Positions 54,614-63,301 of a stretch of DNA of 64,000 bases are shown in pieces; the stretch's first letter is position 1; every line of letters begins with the position of its first letter. The notes beneath the pieces are model-generated. The model worked only from the letters and a program-made list of their open reading frames with translations, did no database searches and was not told where the DNA came from. Where the stretch lies: assembly GCF_000272475.1 (NCBI RefSeq), contig NZ_AKFJ01000007.1:124001-188000 (forward strand), read 5' to 3'. The DNA is from Novosphingobium sp. Rr 2-17 (GTDB lineage Bacteria; Pseudomonadota; Alphaproteobacteria; Sphingomonadales; Sphingomonadaceae). A program made the position numbers and the translations under genes.

Positions 54614-55303
54614 ATGCCCATGGAGGCTCATTTCGAACAGAGATCTTTCACCGCAGAAGGGGTGGGCCGGTTACGGGCGGAGCGTCGGCGTTTGCTGCTG
54701 GAAGCGCAGGGCGCGCTGGAGTCCGGTGCGCAAGCCTCGGTCATGGTTCATAACATATCGGCTACTGGGCTGTTAATCGAAAGCAAGGTCGACCTGGAAG
54801 TCGAGGAAGGGATCGAGCTGGTCCTGCCCGGCGCCGTCATCGTTCGCGCCCGTGTGGTGTGGGCCAGTGGTCAGTTGTTCGGGTGTGCCTTTGAAACGCC
54901 GCTGCCCCGGGCTGCGCTGAGCGCGGCGGAACTGCGCAGTGCGGTTCAGGTCGAAGCTGGGCTGGGCACATCGCCGCTGTCGGCAGCCCCCACCACGGTT
55001 GGTGGGGAGAGCATGGGAGAACGCCTGCATCGCCTGCGTAAGTTGCGTGGGCTAACTCAGGGCGAGCTTGCTTCTCGCTTGGGCGTCAGCAAGCCGACAG
55101 TCTGGGCCTGGGAGCAGGATCGTGCGCGCCCGATCGAAGATCGCATGGAAGCGATTGCCGAAGCGCTGGAGGTCACCGCCGCCGAGCTGAGGCCTGGCCG
55201 CGCGGTGCCTGGCCTTGCAGAATTGATAACCCGATGCCGCGGCCAGATCGCGACGGCACTGGAAGTGCCCACCGAGAAAGTCCGCATCATGGTTGACCTT
55301 TAA
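54614..55303 (+). CDS. PilZ domain fused to XRE-type helix-turn-helix
   Basis: A 229-residue protein. The N-terminal half is PilZ-like: RAERR (Arg21 and Arg25) and NISATG (Asn47-Gly52), corresponding to the RxxxR and D/NxSxxG cyclic-di-GMP motifs. The C-terminal half (about 134-190) is a Cro/CI-type helix-turn-helix (MGERLHRLRKLRGLTQGELA, GVSKPTVWAWEQDRARP). This suggests a DNA-binding regulator that senses cyclic-di-GMP. AGGAGAA eight bases before the ATG at 54614 fixes the start; an upstream in-frame ATG at 54581 is less likely. The next gene encodes a PAS-GGDEF protein, supporting the signalling theme. Confidence 0.83.
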   Translation: MPMEAHFEQRSFTAEGVGRLRAERRRLLLEAQGALESGAQASVMVHNISATGLLIESKVDLEVEEGIELVLPGAVIVRARVVWASGQLFGCAFETPLPRAALSAAELRSAVQVEAGLGTSPLSAAPTTVGGESMGERLHRLRKLRGLTQGELASRLGVSKPTVWAWEQDRARPIEDRMEAIAEALEVTAAELRPGRAVPGLAELITRCRGQIATALEVPTEKVRIMVDL

Positions 55304-55498
55304 TAAGTCTACCGGCGCGTCTGTTGGTTATCAGGCGCGGATATTATCCTATATTATCCTAAAATCTCCGTTCTCCGCCGTCGCTTTGCCGGCGCGGCGT
55401 TACGTGCAAATCTTTCCTTCTCAAGTCTTGCTGATGATGATAAATATAGCAGTAACGATGATTTTGAATACAGTAATGTTAGCTAACTGAACTAATAT
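55304..55498. other. AT-rich intergenic stretch with a tandem 10-bp repeat
   Basis: This stretch is clearly richer in A and T than the rest of the window. Positions 55341-55350 and 55351-55360 are exact tandem copies of ATATTATCCT. No coding frame is supported. It probably holds the promoter of the PAS-GGDEF gene. Confidence 0.5.
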
Positions 55499-56506
55499 GT
55501 GATTTCACTGGTCTGGTTAATATTCGCGACGCAATCCGCATGGCGATTGTTGCGAATTAAATCGGAAAACGATATCGGCATGGCGCATTCGGGAAGCCGC
55601 GGGATGGGAACGGATTTCAACTGCCAGGAAAGCTGGACCCTGTACGGAATGCTGGCCGAAAGCAGGTCCGACATTGTCATCAAAACCGATTGCAACGGTT
55701 TGATTGTTCATGCCTCTTCGGGAATCGAAGCGCTCGGCTTGCGCGCGCCTGGACTGGTGGGCGGTCCTCACTTGCTGGAACTGGTCGGCCCGGAAGCGCG
55801 GGTGGCAGTGGCACAAGCCCATGCGCAGGCGCTGCTCGGCAAGGAGGACGCCGGCTGGATCGAATTTCCGGCGCTGACCGCCGATGGTTTGCAGCACTGG
55901 TTCGAAATCTGCTTTCGCGCGCTGCGTCATGAGGATGCCAAACCCTATGGCGCGATAGCGATCATGCGGAGTATCGATGATCGTCGAGTCCTGAACGACA
56001 AGCTGTTTGCCGCGACGTATACCGATCCGCTGACCCGGCTAACCAATCGCGGCGCCTTCATCGCCATGCTCGAATATATGCTGGAAGACGCCATAGAGGG
56101 GTGTCTGGCGATGTTCAGTATCGACTTCTTCCGGACCATCAACATGCAGCACGGACAAAGCGTGGGCGATGAAGTGCTGGTGGTTTTCGCCGACCACTTG
56201 CGCAATGTCCTGCGCGAAGAAGATCTGATCTCACGCATCGGGTCGGAACGCTTTGCCGTGCTATTGCCCCATGCCAATCCCGAGCAGGCCGAAGGCGTAT
56301 GCCGACGGGTGGTCTCGACCCTCGCTGGACTGAAACGCATGGTGGGCAAGGGCAATTTTCCCATCACCGCCAGCGCCGGCGTGGCGCGGATTACCGACAA
56401 CCTCGATTCCACGATCGAGCGCGCTGAAATGGCGCTGTTCGTCGCCAAGGCAAAGGGGCGCAACCGCCTGGAAATGGAACGCCCCGCGCGCAGCGCCGCT
56501 GCTTAG
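55499..56506 (+). CDS. PAS domain plus degenerate GGDEF protein
   Basis: Up to 335 residues: a short hydrophobic N-terminus if the GTG at 55499 is used, a PAS domain (about 50-155; SDIVIKTDCNGLIVHASSGIEALG) and a GGDEF-type domain (about 170-325; YTDPLTRLTNRGAFIAML, SIDFFRTINMQHGQSVGDEVL). The signature loop reads RIGSERFAVLL instead of GGDEF, so cyclase activity is unlikely; it may bind GTP or cyclic-di-GMP instead. The start is uncertain: ATG at 55580 (MAHSGSRG) is the alternative and would remove the hydrophobic part. Confidence 0.82.
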   Translation: MISLVWLIFATQSAWRLLRIKSENDIGMAHSGSRGMGTDFNCQESWTLYGMLAESRSDIVIKTDCNGLIVHASSGIEALGLRAPGLVGGPHLLELVGPEARVAVAQAHAQALLGKEDAGWIEFPALTADGLQHWFEICFRALRHEDAKPYGAIAIMRSIDDRRVLNDKLFAATYTDPLTRLTNRGAFIAMLEYMLEDAIEGCLAMFSIDFFRTINMQHGQSVGDEVLVVFADHLRNVLREEDLISRIGSERFAVLLPHANPEQAEGVCRRVVSTLAGLKRMVGKGNFPITASAGVARITDNLDSTIERAEMALFVAKAKGRNRLEMERPARSAAA

Positions 56507-56530
56507 GCCGCTTAGTCAGCCGCAGCTTAG

Positions 56531-57559
56531 TCAGGGGCGTTCTTTCTCTCCATCCCGCAAAGCATCGATCAGCGCGCGCAGCGCCTCGCCATCCCGAAGG
56601 TTCAGATCGCGCTGCGGGTACGGAACGGCGACCCCGTTTTCGCGGAACAAGCGCCACAGCGTCTTGAGCACGTCGGACCGTACGTTGCCCACGCCTTCCT
56701 CGGGATCGGTGATCCAGACGTTGATGTGAAAATTCACGCTGCTATCGCCGAAGCCTTCAAGCCAGACCGTGGGCGGCGGGGTAGTGAGGATGCGCGGAAC
56801 CGCCCGCGCGGCCTCCAGCATCAAGGCTTCCGCCTTGTCCATATCGGCGTTGAAGGCCACGCCCACCGGCACCTGGATACGTACGTTCTTGCTGGAATAG
56901 GACCAGTTCTCCACCTGATTGACCATCAGGTTTTCGTTGGGGATCAGGTATTCCTTCTGGTCGCGTGTGGTGAGCGAGACGGCGCGGATGCCGATACGGC
57001 GGATCTGGCCAAAGGTATACTTGCCGCCCTGGTCAGTGATCGCGATCACGTCGCCCGGCTTGATCGACTTGTCCATCAGCAGGATGATGCCGGCGATCAG
57101 GTTGCCGAAAGTCTTTTGCAGACCAAAACCGATCGCCAGGCCCAACGCGCCGGAAAACACGGTCAGCGCCGTCAGGTCGATGCCCAGCACATCGATGCCG
57201 ATCAGAATCGCGACGACCCAGATCAGCAGGCTGGCCGCTTTCTCGGCAAGCAGGCGCTGGGTAAGGTCCAGGTGCCGCGCGCGCTGGATCAGCCGCGCCG
57301 ACAGCCGGTTCGCCGCCCACGCGACGGTGACGACCAGCACGAGCACCACCACCACCACGATCAAGTCCCAGATCGACAGCCGGGTGGCGCCGATCCGGAT
57401 CGCCAGTCCGTCGAGCGTATCGACGACATCCCCCAAGGCGCCGCTGCGGGCCGAGACGGCGTTCTTCAACCCATCCGCGCCCGCTACGCCTTGTTCCGCC
57501 ACCTGGGTAACGGTCGGGGTGACGGTCGCGGTGGGGGTGGCGACCGGGGAAGTGTTCAC
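56531..57559 (-). CDS. Small-conductance mechanosensitive channel (MscS family)
   Basis: A 342-residue MscS-type channel. After a Thr/Val-rich N-terminus there are three membrane segments (about 60-170), the pore-lining SGALGLAIGFGLQKTFGNLIAG, and the cytoplasmic beta and alpha/beta domains (GDVIAI, RIGIRAVSLTTRDQ, YLIPNENLMVNQVENWS). It releases solutes on hypo-osmotic shock. GTG start at 57559 overlaps the cystathionine beta-lyase stop by 4 bases, so the two are co-transcribed although functionally unrelated. Confidence 0.93.
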   Translation of the reverse strand: MNTSPVATPTATVTPTVTQVAEQGVAGADGLKNAVSARSGALGDVVDTLDGLAIRIGATRLSIWDLIVVVVVLVLVVTVAWAANRLSARLIQRARHLDLTQRLLAEKAASLLIWVVAILIGIDVLGIDLTALTVFSGALGLAIGFGLQKTFGNLIAGIILLMDKSIKPGDVIAITDQGGKYTFGQIRRIGIRAVSLTTRDQKEYLIPNENLMVNQVENWSYSSKNVRIQVPVGVAFNADMDKAEALMLEAARAVPRILTTPPPTVWLEGFGDSSVNFHINVWITDPEEGVGNVRSDVLKTLWRLFRENGVAVPYPQRDLNLRDGEALRALIDALRDGEKERP

Positions 57560-58764
57560 GGCCGAGCCCAGGCGGACAGAGCTTGCTCGATGTCGGCAAT
57601 GAGGTCGTCGGCGTCCTCCAGCCCGATCGCGAAGCGCACGCCGTAGCGGTCTCCATCCTGTGCCGGCTCGGGCGGCCAGGGCATCACGGTGCGGTAGGCC
57701 TGAGGGGCGATCGGCAGAGCTAGGCTTTCGAACCCGCCCCAGGAATAGCCAATGCCAAACAAGCGCAAAGCATCCACGAAGCGATTGCGCGCAGCCATGT
57801 CGCCACCGCGAAAGACCATGCTGAACAAGCCGCAGCCGCCCGTGAAGTCACGCTTCCACAGTTCGTGCCCCAGTGATCCGGGCAGCATCGGGCACAGCAC
57901 TTGGCCCACTTCGGGGCGCTCGCTCAGCCATGTCGCGATGTTCAGGGCGCTTTGGGTGCTTTGCTTCAGGCGCACGTGCAGCGTCCTGAGGCCGCGCAGT
58001 GCCAGCGCCGCATCGTCGGGCGAGACGACATGGCCCAACTGCTGCGCACGGGTGCGAAGGCGGGCGTAGAGTTCTGGTCCGGCGCTGGCGCTGCCCATCA
58101 TCAGGTCCGAATGGCCGCCGACGTGTTTGGTTAGCGCCTGGACCGAAATGTCGATTCCGTGCTCCAGCGCCTGGAAGCCAAGCGCGCTGGCCCACGTGTT
58201 GTCCAGAACCGAGATCGCGCCTTTTTCCCGCGCGATGCGAGCCATCGCCGGCAAGTCGCACATTTCCATCGAGAGGCTGCCGGGCGCTTCCATCAGCACG
58301 GCACGGGTGCGTTCGCAAAACGCGGCTTGGTAGGCGGTAAGGTCGAGCGGATCGAAGAAACGCGGCTCCACGCCCAGATCGCTCAACAGGCCGGTGCCCA
58401 TCGAACGCGTGGGGTCATAGGCATTGTCGGCGATCAGCACGACGTCGCCGGGCCGCAAGAGCGTAAGCAGCACGCCGGCCAGCGCGGCGACGCCCGACGG
58501 ATATAGCACCGTGCCGGCCGCGCCCGGCTCAAGCTGGGTCAGCGCCTCGGCCAAGGCCCATTGCGTCGGCGCACCGCGACGGCCGTAGAAGAACCGCCCG
58601 TCCTCATTGTGGCGCGGGCCCTCGGCCAGCGCGGCGGTATTGGCGTAGAGATGCGTGCTGGCGCGCCAGATAGGCGGATTGACCACCGCGCCGGTCCACT
58701 CCTCACGCCGTCCTGCTCCGACGATGGTGGTGGCCGGCGCTACCGGTACCTGGCTGTCGTTCAA
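57556..58764 (-). CDS. metC: Cystathionine beta-lyase (PLP, Cys/Met metabolism)
   Basis: A 402-residue PLP enzyme of the Cys/Met metabolism family, with YGRRGAPTQWALAEALTQLE, YPSGVAALAGVLL, VLDNTWASALGF and the PLP lysine in ALTKHVGGHSD. The YGRRGAPTQ motif and LKQSTQSALNIA segment are typical of bacterial cystathionine beta-lyase. It converts cystathionine to homocysteine for methionine synthesis. I accept the TTG at 58764 as start because GGGAGAG sits 4 bases before it; no better start is found. Confidence 0.9.
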   Translation of the reverse strand: MNDSQVPVAPATTIVGAGRREEWTGAVVNPPIWRASTHLYANTAALAEGPRHNEDGRFFYGRRGAPTQWALAEALTQLEPGAAGTVLYPSGVAALAGVLLTLLRPGDVVLIADNAYDPTRSMGTGLLSDLGVEPRFFDPLDLTAYQAAFCERTRAVLMEAPGSLSMEMCDLPAMARIAREKGAISVLDNTWASALGFQALEHGIDISVQALTKHVGGHSDLMMGSASAGPELYARLRTRAQQLGHVVSPDDAALALRGLRTLHVRLKQSTQSALNIATWLSERPEVGQVLCPMLPGSLGHELWKRDFTGGCGLFSMVFRGGDMAARNRFVDALRLFGIGYSWGGFESLALPIAPQAYRTVMPWPPEPAQDGDRYGVRFAIGLEDADDLIADIEQALSAWARP

Positions 58765-58833
58765 CGCGCTCTCCCAAATGTCTGAGCGCAGTCCTTTAGC
58801 ACTTCAAACGGCGGAAGGAACCGGCGCGAACAG

Positions 58834-60066
58834 CTATCCTGCGGCGCGGCGCGGCGGGGATGCGAAGGTTAGGGCGCGCGCCGCCTCGACTTCGCGCGTA
58901 CCGAGATCGCCGACCATGCGTGGTCCGGTGTCGAGGCGAACCGGAGACAGGGCGGTTCCGGTGCCGAGCGTGCCAATGCTGAACACCCGGCGCACCGGCG
59001 CGGCATCATCGCTGAGCAGGCACAAACGCACGAGCGGCACCATATATCGACCGGCACCCCGTTCCAGCGAGCGCACAGCGGCCAAGGGCAGCCGGACCTC
59101 GCCCGTCACGGTGATCGTCTCGTTCGCCGCGATGGAAGGCACCGCTTTGATGAGTTCGAGCGTCTCGGGCGAGGGCGCAAGCTGCTCTTCCTGAGAAAGT
59201 GAGCCATGCGCTGCGATCATGTCGCCCACCAGTTGCCCGGTCGAACGGGCCGTCGTGGCAGTGAGCGTGAGACGGAACTGAAGGGTGGCATAGACCAACG
59301 ACAAGCGCAGGCTGATCGGCTCGAACGCGATATCGACGGTATCGGGCAGGGGCGTGGTTGGCGCGGATTGGGGGCGAGTAACAACTGGCGCAGGTTCGGG
59401 CATCAGCGACGGCGTGGCAGGTTCCACCTCTGCAGTCTCTTCCCCCGCAGTCTCGTCCCACGGCTGTGGGTCAGCCGGCGTGTGACGACGTAGCCACAAT
59501 GCGGCGGCAATCCCGACAAGCGCCAACGGCAGCGCTATCCACCACCAGGCCAACGCATCGCCGCCAGTCGGCGCTTCGGCGGCATCGGCAGGCGGCGTCG
59601 GCGTGCTGACGGAAGGTGCCGCCGTCGATGGCTGCTGTTCGGGTGCGGGCGAACTTGCTGGGGCGGCCGCTTGTGCCGGCGTTTGTTCAGTCGGCGTTTG
59701 TTCAACGGCAGCGCTGGGCGGTGAAGATGGCTCGGCACGCGGACGTTGGCTTGCCGTGTTTGCAGCCGGGGGCGGTGGCGGAGCGGCGATCACAGGGACC
59801 GGGCTGGGCGGCGCGGATGGCGTCGTGGTCGGCGCCGCTTCACGGTTGGGGCGTAGCGACGGGTTTTGCGAGTCCACGGGACCTTGCGGGGTCGGTGTGC
59901 TCTGGCCCGCACCGGGCGGTAAGCTCCAGGTGCCGGAGTTCTGTCCCTCTTGCGCCAGTGCCAGGTGCGGTGATGTGATGCACGCCAGAACGGTGGCCGC
60001 CGTCGCCGCTGCGAGGAAGCGCCCCCGTCCTGCGTTCGACTCTGCGTTCAATGTCCTACCCCTCAT
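58834..60066 (-). CDS. Proline-rich membrane protein of unknown function
   Basis: A 410-residue protein: an N-terminal signal-like segment (about 15-38, ending LALAQ), a long low-complexity region rich in Pro, Ala, Thr and Ser (about 45-165), a single membrane span (about 170-190; [21 protein letters not shown]) and a C-terminal domain with beta-strand character ([23 protein letters not shown]). No enzymatic motif is visible. The architecture resembles exported stalk proteins in sphingomonads. It stands alone. Confidence 0.75.
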   Translation of the reverse strand: MRGRTLNAESNAGRGRFLAAATAATVLACITSPHLALAQEGQNSGTWSLPPGAGQSTPTPQGPVDSQNPSLRPNREAAPTTTPSAPPSPVPVIAAPPPPPAANTASQRPRAEPSSPPSAAVEQTPTEQTPAQAAAPASSPAPEQQPSTAAPSVSTPTPPADAAEAPTGGDALAWWWIALPLALVGIAAALWLRRHTPADPQPWDETAGEETAEVEPATPSLMPEPAPVVTRPQSAPTTPLPDTVDIAFEPISLRLSLVYATLQFRLTLTATTARSTGQLVGDMIAAHGSLSQEEQLAPSPETLELIKAVPSIAANETITVTGEVRLPLAAVRSLERGAGRYMVPLVRLCLLSDDAAPVRRVFSIGTLGTGTALSPVRLDTGPRMVGDLGTREVEAARALTFASPPRRAAG

Positions 60067-60219
60067 ACCGCTTGCCTGAGGGCTGGTGGGCTGAACCGTA
60101 TCTTAATGTCCCGCCCGTCGCGCCCGCCTGCACGACGGGATGTTGCGCTGCGCTGGCCAGCCGCTGAAGTAGCGACCAGCCCACTTGTCTTGCGCCGCGC
60201 TTGGTTGCATTGCCGCATC

Positions 60220-60687
60220 ATGACCGAAACACCTGTTCCTACTCCCCCTCTTCACCTGGGTCGGCAGAGCGGATTGCCCGCTTCGCCCGACGAGGCCGTG
60301 CTCGATTACGTCCCTAACCCACGCGTGGGTAGCCTGTATCTCGTGCGCTTCGCTGCGCCTGAGTTTACCTCGCTGTGTCCGGTAACCGGCCAGCCCGACT
60401 TCGCCCATCTGGTGATAGACTATGCGCCGGGCGAGACGATCGTGGAATCGAAAAGTCTCAAGCTGTTCCTGGGATCGTTCCGCAACCATTGCGGCTTTCA
60501 CGAGGACGTGACCGTCGGCGTCGGCCAGCGGTTGTTCGACGAGATGAAGCCGCGCTGGCTGCGGATCGGCGGTTACTGGTATCCGCGTGGCGGCATCCCG
60601 ATCGACGTGTTCTGGCAGTCCGACGCGCCGCCCGCCGGTCTGTGGGTCCCTGACCAGGGCGTGCAAGGCTATCGCGGGCGGGGCTGA
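60220..60687 (+). CDS. queF: NADPH-dependent 7-cyano-7-deazaguanine reductase QueF (short type)
   Basis: A 155-residue QueF with the [14 protein letters not shown] motif (catalytic Cys), the [15 protein letters not shown] signature and FHEDVTV. It reduces preQ0 to preQ1 in queuosine synthesis. The size matches the unimodular type, not the longer E. coli form. I use the ATG at 60220 (MTETPVPTP), as the upstream in-frame ATG at 60106 adds an unrelated, Arg-rich stretch. No other queuosine gene is in the window. Confidence 0.93.
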   Translation: MTETPVPTPPLHLGRQSGLPASPDEAVLDYVPNPRVGSLYLVRFAAPEFTSLCPVTGQPDFAHLVIDYAPGETIVESKSLKLFLGSFRNHCGFHEDVTVGVGQRLFDEMKPRWLRIGGYWYPRGGIPIDVFWQSDAPPAGLWVPDQGVQGYRGRG

Positions 60688-60743
60688 ATACCGGCCGTCC
60701 GCGCCTGGCCTAGCCACGCGACTTTGCTTCCAATCTCTCACCT

Positions 60744-60830
60744 CGTCATCCCCGCGCAGGCGGGGGCCTATCTGATGACCGCTCAGCACGCACGTTCATC
60801 AGTTGGGTTCCCGTCTTCGCGGGAATGACG
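60744..60830. repeat. Decayed family B inverted repeat
   Basis: The left part (60744-60766, CGTCATCCCCGCGCAGGCGGG) and right part (60804-60830, ending GCGGGAATGACG) correspond to the repeat at 38468 but with several mismatches. It follows queF and may serve as its terminator. Confidence 0.75.
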
Positions 60831-60933
60831 AAGGGTGCGCTCAATAAGTTTCACCAGCACTAGGCGAAAATTCACTTGCTAATATGGCCGTGATGCGGCG
60901 AACTTGGTCTGAACACGTAAGCGAGGAACACGC

Positions 60934-61215
60934 ATGAACGACGATCTTCGCGCTCAATTGCGATACGACGCGCAGCGCAAGTCGCCCGTGATAGCTTATA
61001 TTCTGTGGTTTTTCGTCGGTTTTCTAGGTGCCCATCGCTTTTACCTGGGCACGACTGGCGCAGCCGTTGCCCAACTCCTGCTCGGACTGCTGGGGTGGCT
61101 GCCATTCTTTGTGGGCTGGGGTATCCTGGGCGTTTGGCTGTTCATCGATTTGTTCCTGATCCCGGGCATCGCCGAGCGGAAGAACTATCAACTGGCCGAG
61201 CGCCTCACGTTTTAG
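60934..61215 (+). CDS. TM2 domain membrane protein
   Basis: A 93-residue protein with two membrane segments and the TM2 signature FVGFLGAHRFYLGTTG followed by LLLGLLGWLPFFVGWGI. TM2 proteins are small and widespread in bacteria, with no settled role. It stands alone, with a family B repeat upstream and a converging small gene downstream. Confidence 0.92.
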   Translation: MNDDLRAQLRYDAQRKSPVIAYILWFFVGFLGAHRFYLGTTGAAVAQLLLGLLGWLPFFVGWGILGVWLFIDLFLIPGIAERKNYQLAERLTF

Positions 61216-61244
61216 CGCGGCTTAACGCAGCGCCGAACCCTGCC

Positions 61245-61520
61245 TCAGCGTGCCAGGCTGGCCATCTGGACGCGGTTCACCTTGGTCAGATCGACCGTGC
61301 TGTTGCCGAATGAGGCCAGTTGGCGCGAAGTCAGGCACTGGGCATAGACCATTGGCGCATCGGCCTTGCGCGCGGCTTCGGTGTCGAGCGCCTCGTCGAT
61401 GCGGGCAGTGCATTGGCTGCGGGTTTCGTAAGTGGCGACAGGCGTTGCCATGCGTTCGCAGGCAGTGCCATCGTCCGAGCACGCGAACAGGGCGAGGGCG
61501 AACATCGTAGCGCTCATCAT
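61245..61520 (-). CDS. Small exported hypothetical protein
   Basis: A 91-residue protein starting MMSATMFALALFACSDDG, which reads as a short signal ending at a lipobox-like FAC, so it may be a lipoprotein. The rest has a few cysteines (CERMA, QCTAR, QCLTS) and no known motif. AGGAG seven bases before the tandem ATG pair supports translation. Confidence 0.65.
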   Translation of the reverse strand: MMSATMFALALFACSDDGTACERMATPVATYETRSQCTARIDEALDTEAARKADAPMVYAQCLTSRQLASFGNSTVDLTKVNRVQMASLAR

Positions 61521-61646
61521 TCGGTCTCCTTACGAAAGAACAAACGGCGACAGGCCCCGAAATATCCCGGCTTCACGCAGTTTATTCACGATGGACTGAT
61601 TTTTTCGCGCTAGGATCGCGCGGCCAGTCGCGGGTAAGAGGCGGCC

Positions 61647-63212
61647 ATGGACCAGACCCTCGCCAAGCTCATCATCCGTCCCGCCACCGTCGCGGACGCA
61701 CCTGTCATCGCCCGCCTTTCGGTGAAGGTCTACGGCCGCGTCGATGCCTTCACCCGCGCCGAGATACGCGGCCAGATCACCAATTTTCCCGAAGGTCAGT
61801 TCGTCGCCGAATACGAAGGCAAGATCGTCGGCCATTGCGCGACGATGATCGTCAACGCCGCGCTCGCCTTCAAGCCGCACACCTGGGAGGAAATCAGCAA
61901 TGGTGGCTATGGCCGCCCGCCCGCACCCGATGGCGACGTGCTCTACGGCTTCGAGGTCTGCGTCGATCCGGACTATCGCCGTTTGCGCATCGGCCAGCGC
62001 TTGTACCGCAAGCGCAAGGAATTGTGCCAGCACTTCGAGCTGAAGGGCATTGCCTTCGCCGGTCGCATGCCCGGCTATGCCCGCCGCATCCGTCAGTATC
62101 CCGATCCGGCGGACTACCTGCAGGCAGTGAAGGACAAGAAGGTCCGCGACCAGGTCATCAACTTCCAGATGAACGAAGGATACGAGCCGCGCGATATCCT
62201 TCCCGACTACATTCCTACCGACAAGGACAGCGCCGGCAACGCGGTGCTGATGTACTGGACCAACCCGCTTGCCCCGCGCGACACCGGCAAGGCCGTGCCC
62301 GGCTTCAAGGAGCGGGTGCCCTCCAGCGTGCGCGTCGCCACCGTCCAGTTCATGATGCGCAAGATCGAGACCATCGACGAATTCGAGGCGCAGGTAGAAT
62401 ACTGGATCGACGTTGCCGCCGATTACGAAAGCGACTTCGTGGTGTTCCCGGAATTGTTCACGCTGGAACTGCTTTCGATCGAAGCGAAGAAGTTGGAGCC
62501 GGTGCAGGCGATCGAGACGATCGCCAATTATACCGAGCGCTTCGTCGCGTTCATGTCGGGGTTGGCGGTCAGCTATAACATCAACGTGATCGGCGGCTCG
62601 CACCCGACGCGGGTGGAACTGGGTGAAGGCGCCAGCGAGATCCGCAACATCGGTTACACGTTCCTGCGCGACGGTTCGGTCCACGAATCGCAGAAGCTGC
62701 ACCCCACTCCGTCCGAGCGGCGCTGGTGGAACATTCGCGGCGGCTATGGCGCCAACGTGATCCAGACCGATTGCGGCCCGATCGGGGTGATGATCTGTTA
62801 CGACAGCGAATTCCCCGAACTCGCCCGCCACCTCGTCAACCAAGGCGCGCTCATGCTGTTCGTGCCGTTCTGCACCGACGAGCGGCGCGGCTTCCTGCGC
62901 GTGCGCTATTGTTGCCAGGCGCGCGCGGTGGAAAACCAGTGCTACGTCGTCACCTCGGGCGTGGTCGGCAACTTGCCCAACGTCGAGAACATGGACGTCC
63001 ACTACGCCGAAAGCGCGATCCTGACGCCTTCGGACTTCCCATTCGCGCGTGACGGTGTCGCGGCGGACACTGCGGCCAATACCGAGACGATCGCCATCGC
63101 GGATCTCAGCCTCGATGCGCTGCTGACGGCGCGGCAATCGGGCGCGGTGCAGAACCTGAAAGACCGCCGCTTCGACCTCTACCGCGTAGAATGGACCCAG
63201 CAGCGGGGCTGA
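61647..63212 (+). CDS. GNAT acetyltransferase fused to carbon-nitrogen hydrolase (nitrilase family)
   Basis: A 521-residue two-domain protein. The N-terminal GNAT domain (about 8-165) has FEVCVDPDYRRLRIGQRLY, the acetyl-CoA loop region. The C-terminal nitrilase-superfamily domain (about 230-500) shows the Glu-Lys-Cys triad in FPELFT, KLHPTPSERRWW and MICYDSEFPE. The fused family occurs in many bacteria as a predicted amidohydrolase of unknown substrate. The two activities could acylate and hydrolyse the same amine/amide. It is monocistronic and converges on the next gene. Confidence 0.92.
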   Translation: MDQTLAKLIIRPATVADAPVIARLSVKVYGRVDAFTRAEIRGQITNFPEGQFVAEYEGKIVGHCATMIVNAALAFKPHTWEEISNGGYGRPPAPDGDVLYGFEVCVDPDYRRLRIGQRLYRKRKELCQHFELKGIAFAGRMPGYARRIRQYPDPADYLQAVKDKKVRDQVINFQMNEGYEPRDILPDYIPTDKDSAGNAVLMYWTNPLAPRDTGKAVPGFKERVPSSVRVATVQFMMRKIETIDEFEAQVEYWIDVAADYESDFVVFPELFTLELLSIEAKKLEPVQAIETIANYTERFVAFMSGLAVSYNINVIGGSHPTRVELGEGASEIRNIGYTFLRDGSVHESQKLHPTPSERRWWNIRGGYGANVIQTDCGPIGVMICYDSEFPELARHLVNQGALMLFVPFCTDERRGFLRVRYCCQARAVENQCYVVTSGVVGNLPNVENMDVHYAESAILTPSDFPFARDGVAADTAANTETIAIADLSLDALLTARQSGAVQNLKDRRFDLYRVEWTQQRG

Positions 63213-63251
63213 TGTTCGTCAGTATGTAACCATGACTAGGAATGGGGTGGG

Positions 63252-63286
63252 GCAGGCTGGATCGCTTAGATGGCGGCCCAGCCTGC
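63252..63286. terminator. Hairpin between converging genes, possible two-way terminator
   Basis: GCAGGCTGG (63252-63260) pairs with CCAGCCTGC (63278-63286), 9 bp with a 17-base loop. A short T-run (TCTTTT) follows about 10 bases later on the plus strand. It lies between the GNAT-nitrilase gene and the minus-strand gene at the right edge. Confidence 0.5.
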
Positions 63287-63301
63287 ATCACTGGTCTTTT
63301 G

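Noticed and set aside
55293..55490. Small 65-codon plus-strand frame in the AT-rich gap
   Set aside because: No ribosome binding site, overlaps the end of the PilZ-XRE gene and has no recognisable feature.
61530..63137. Open frame of 535 codons on the minus strand opposite the GNAT-nitrilase gene
   Set aside because: The plus-strand protein has both domains with intact active sites; the antisense product has neither.
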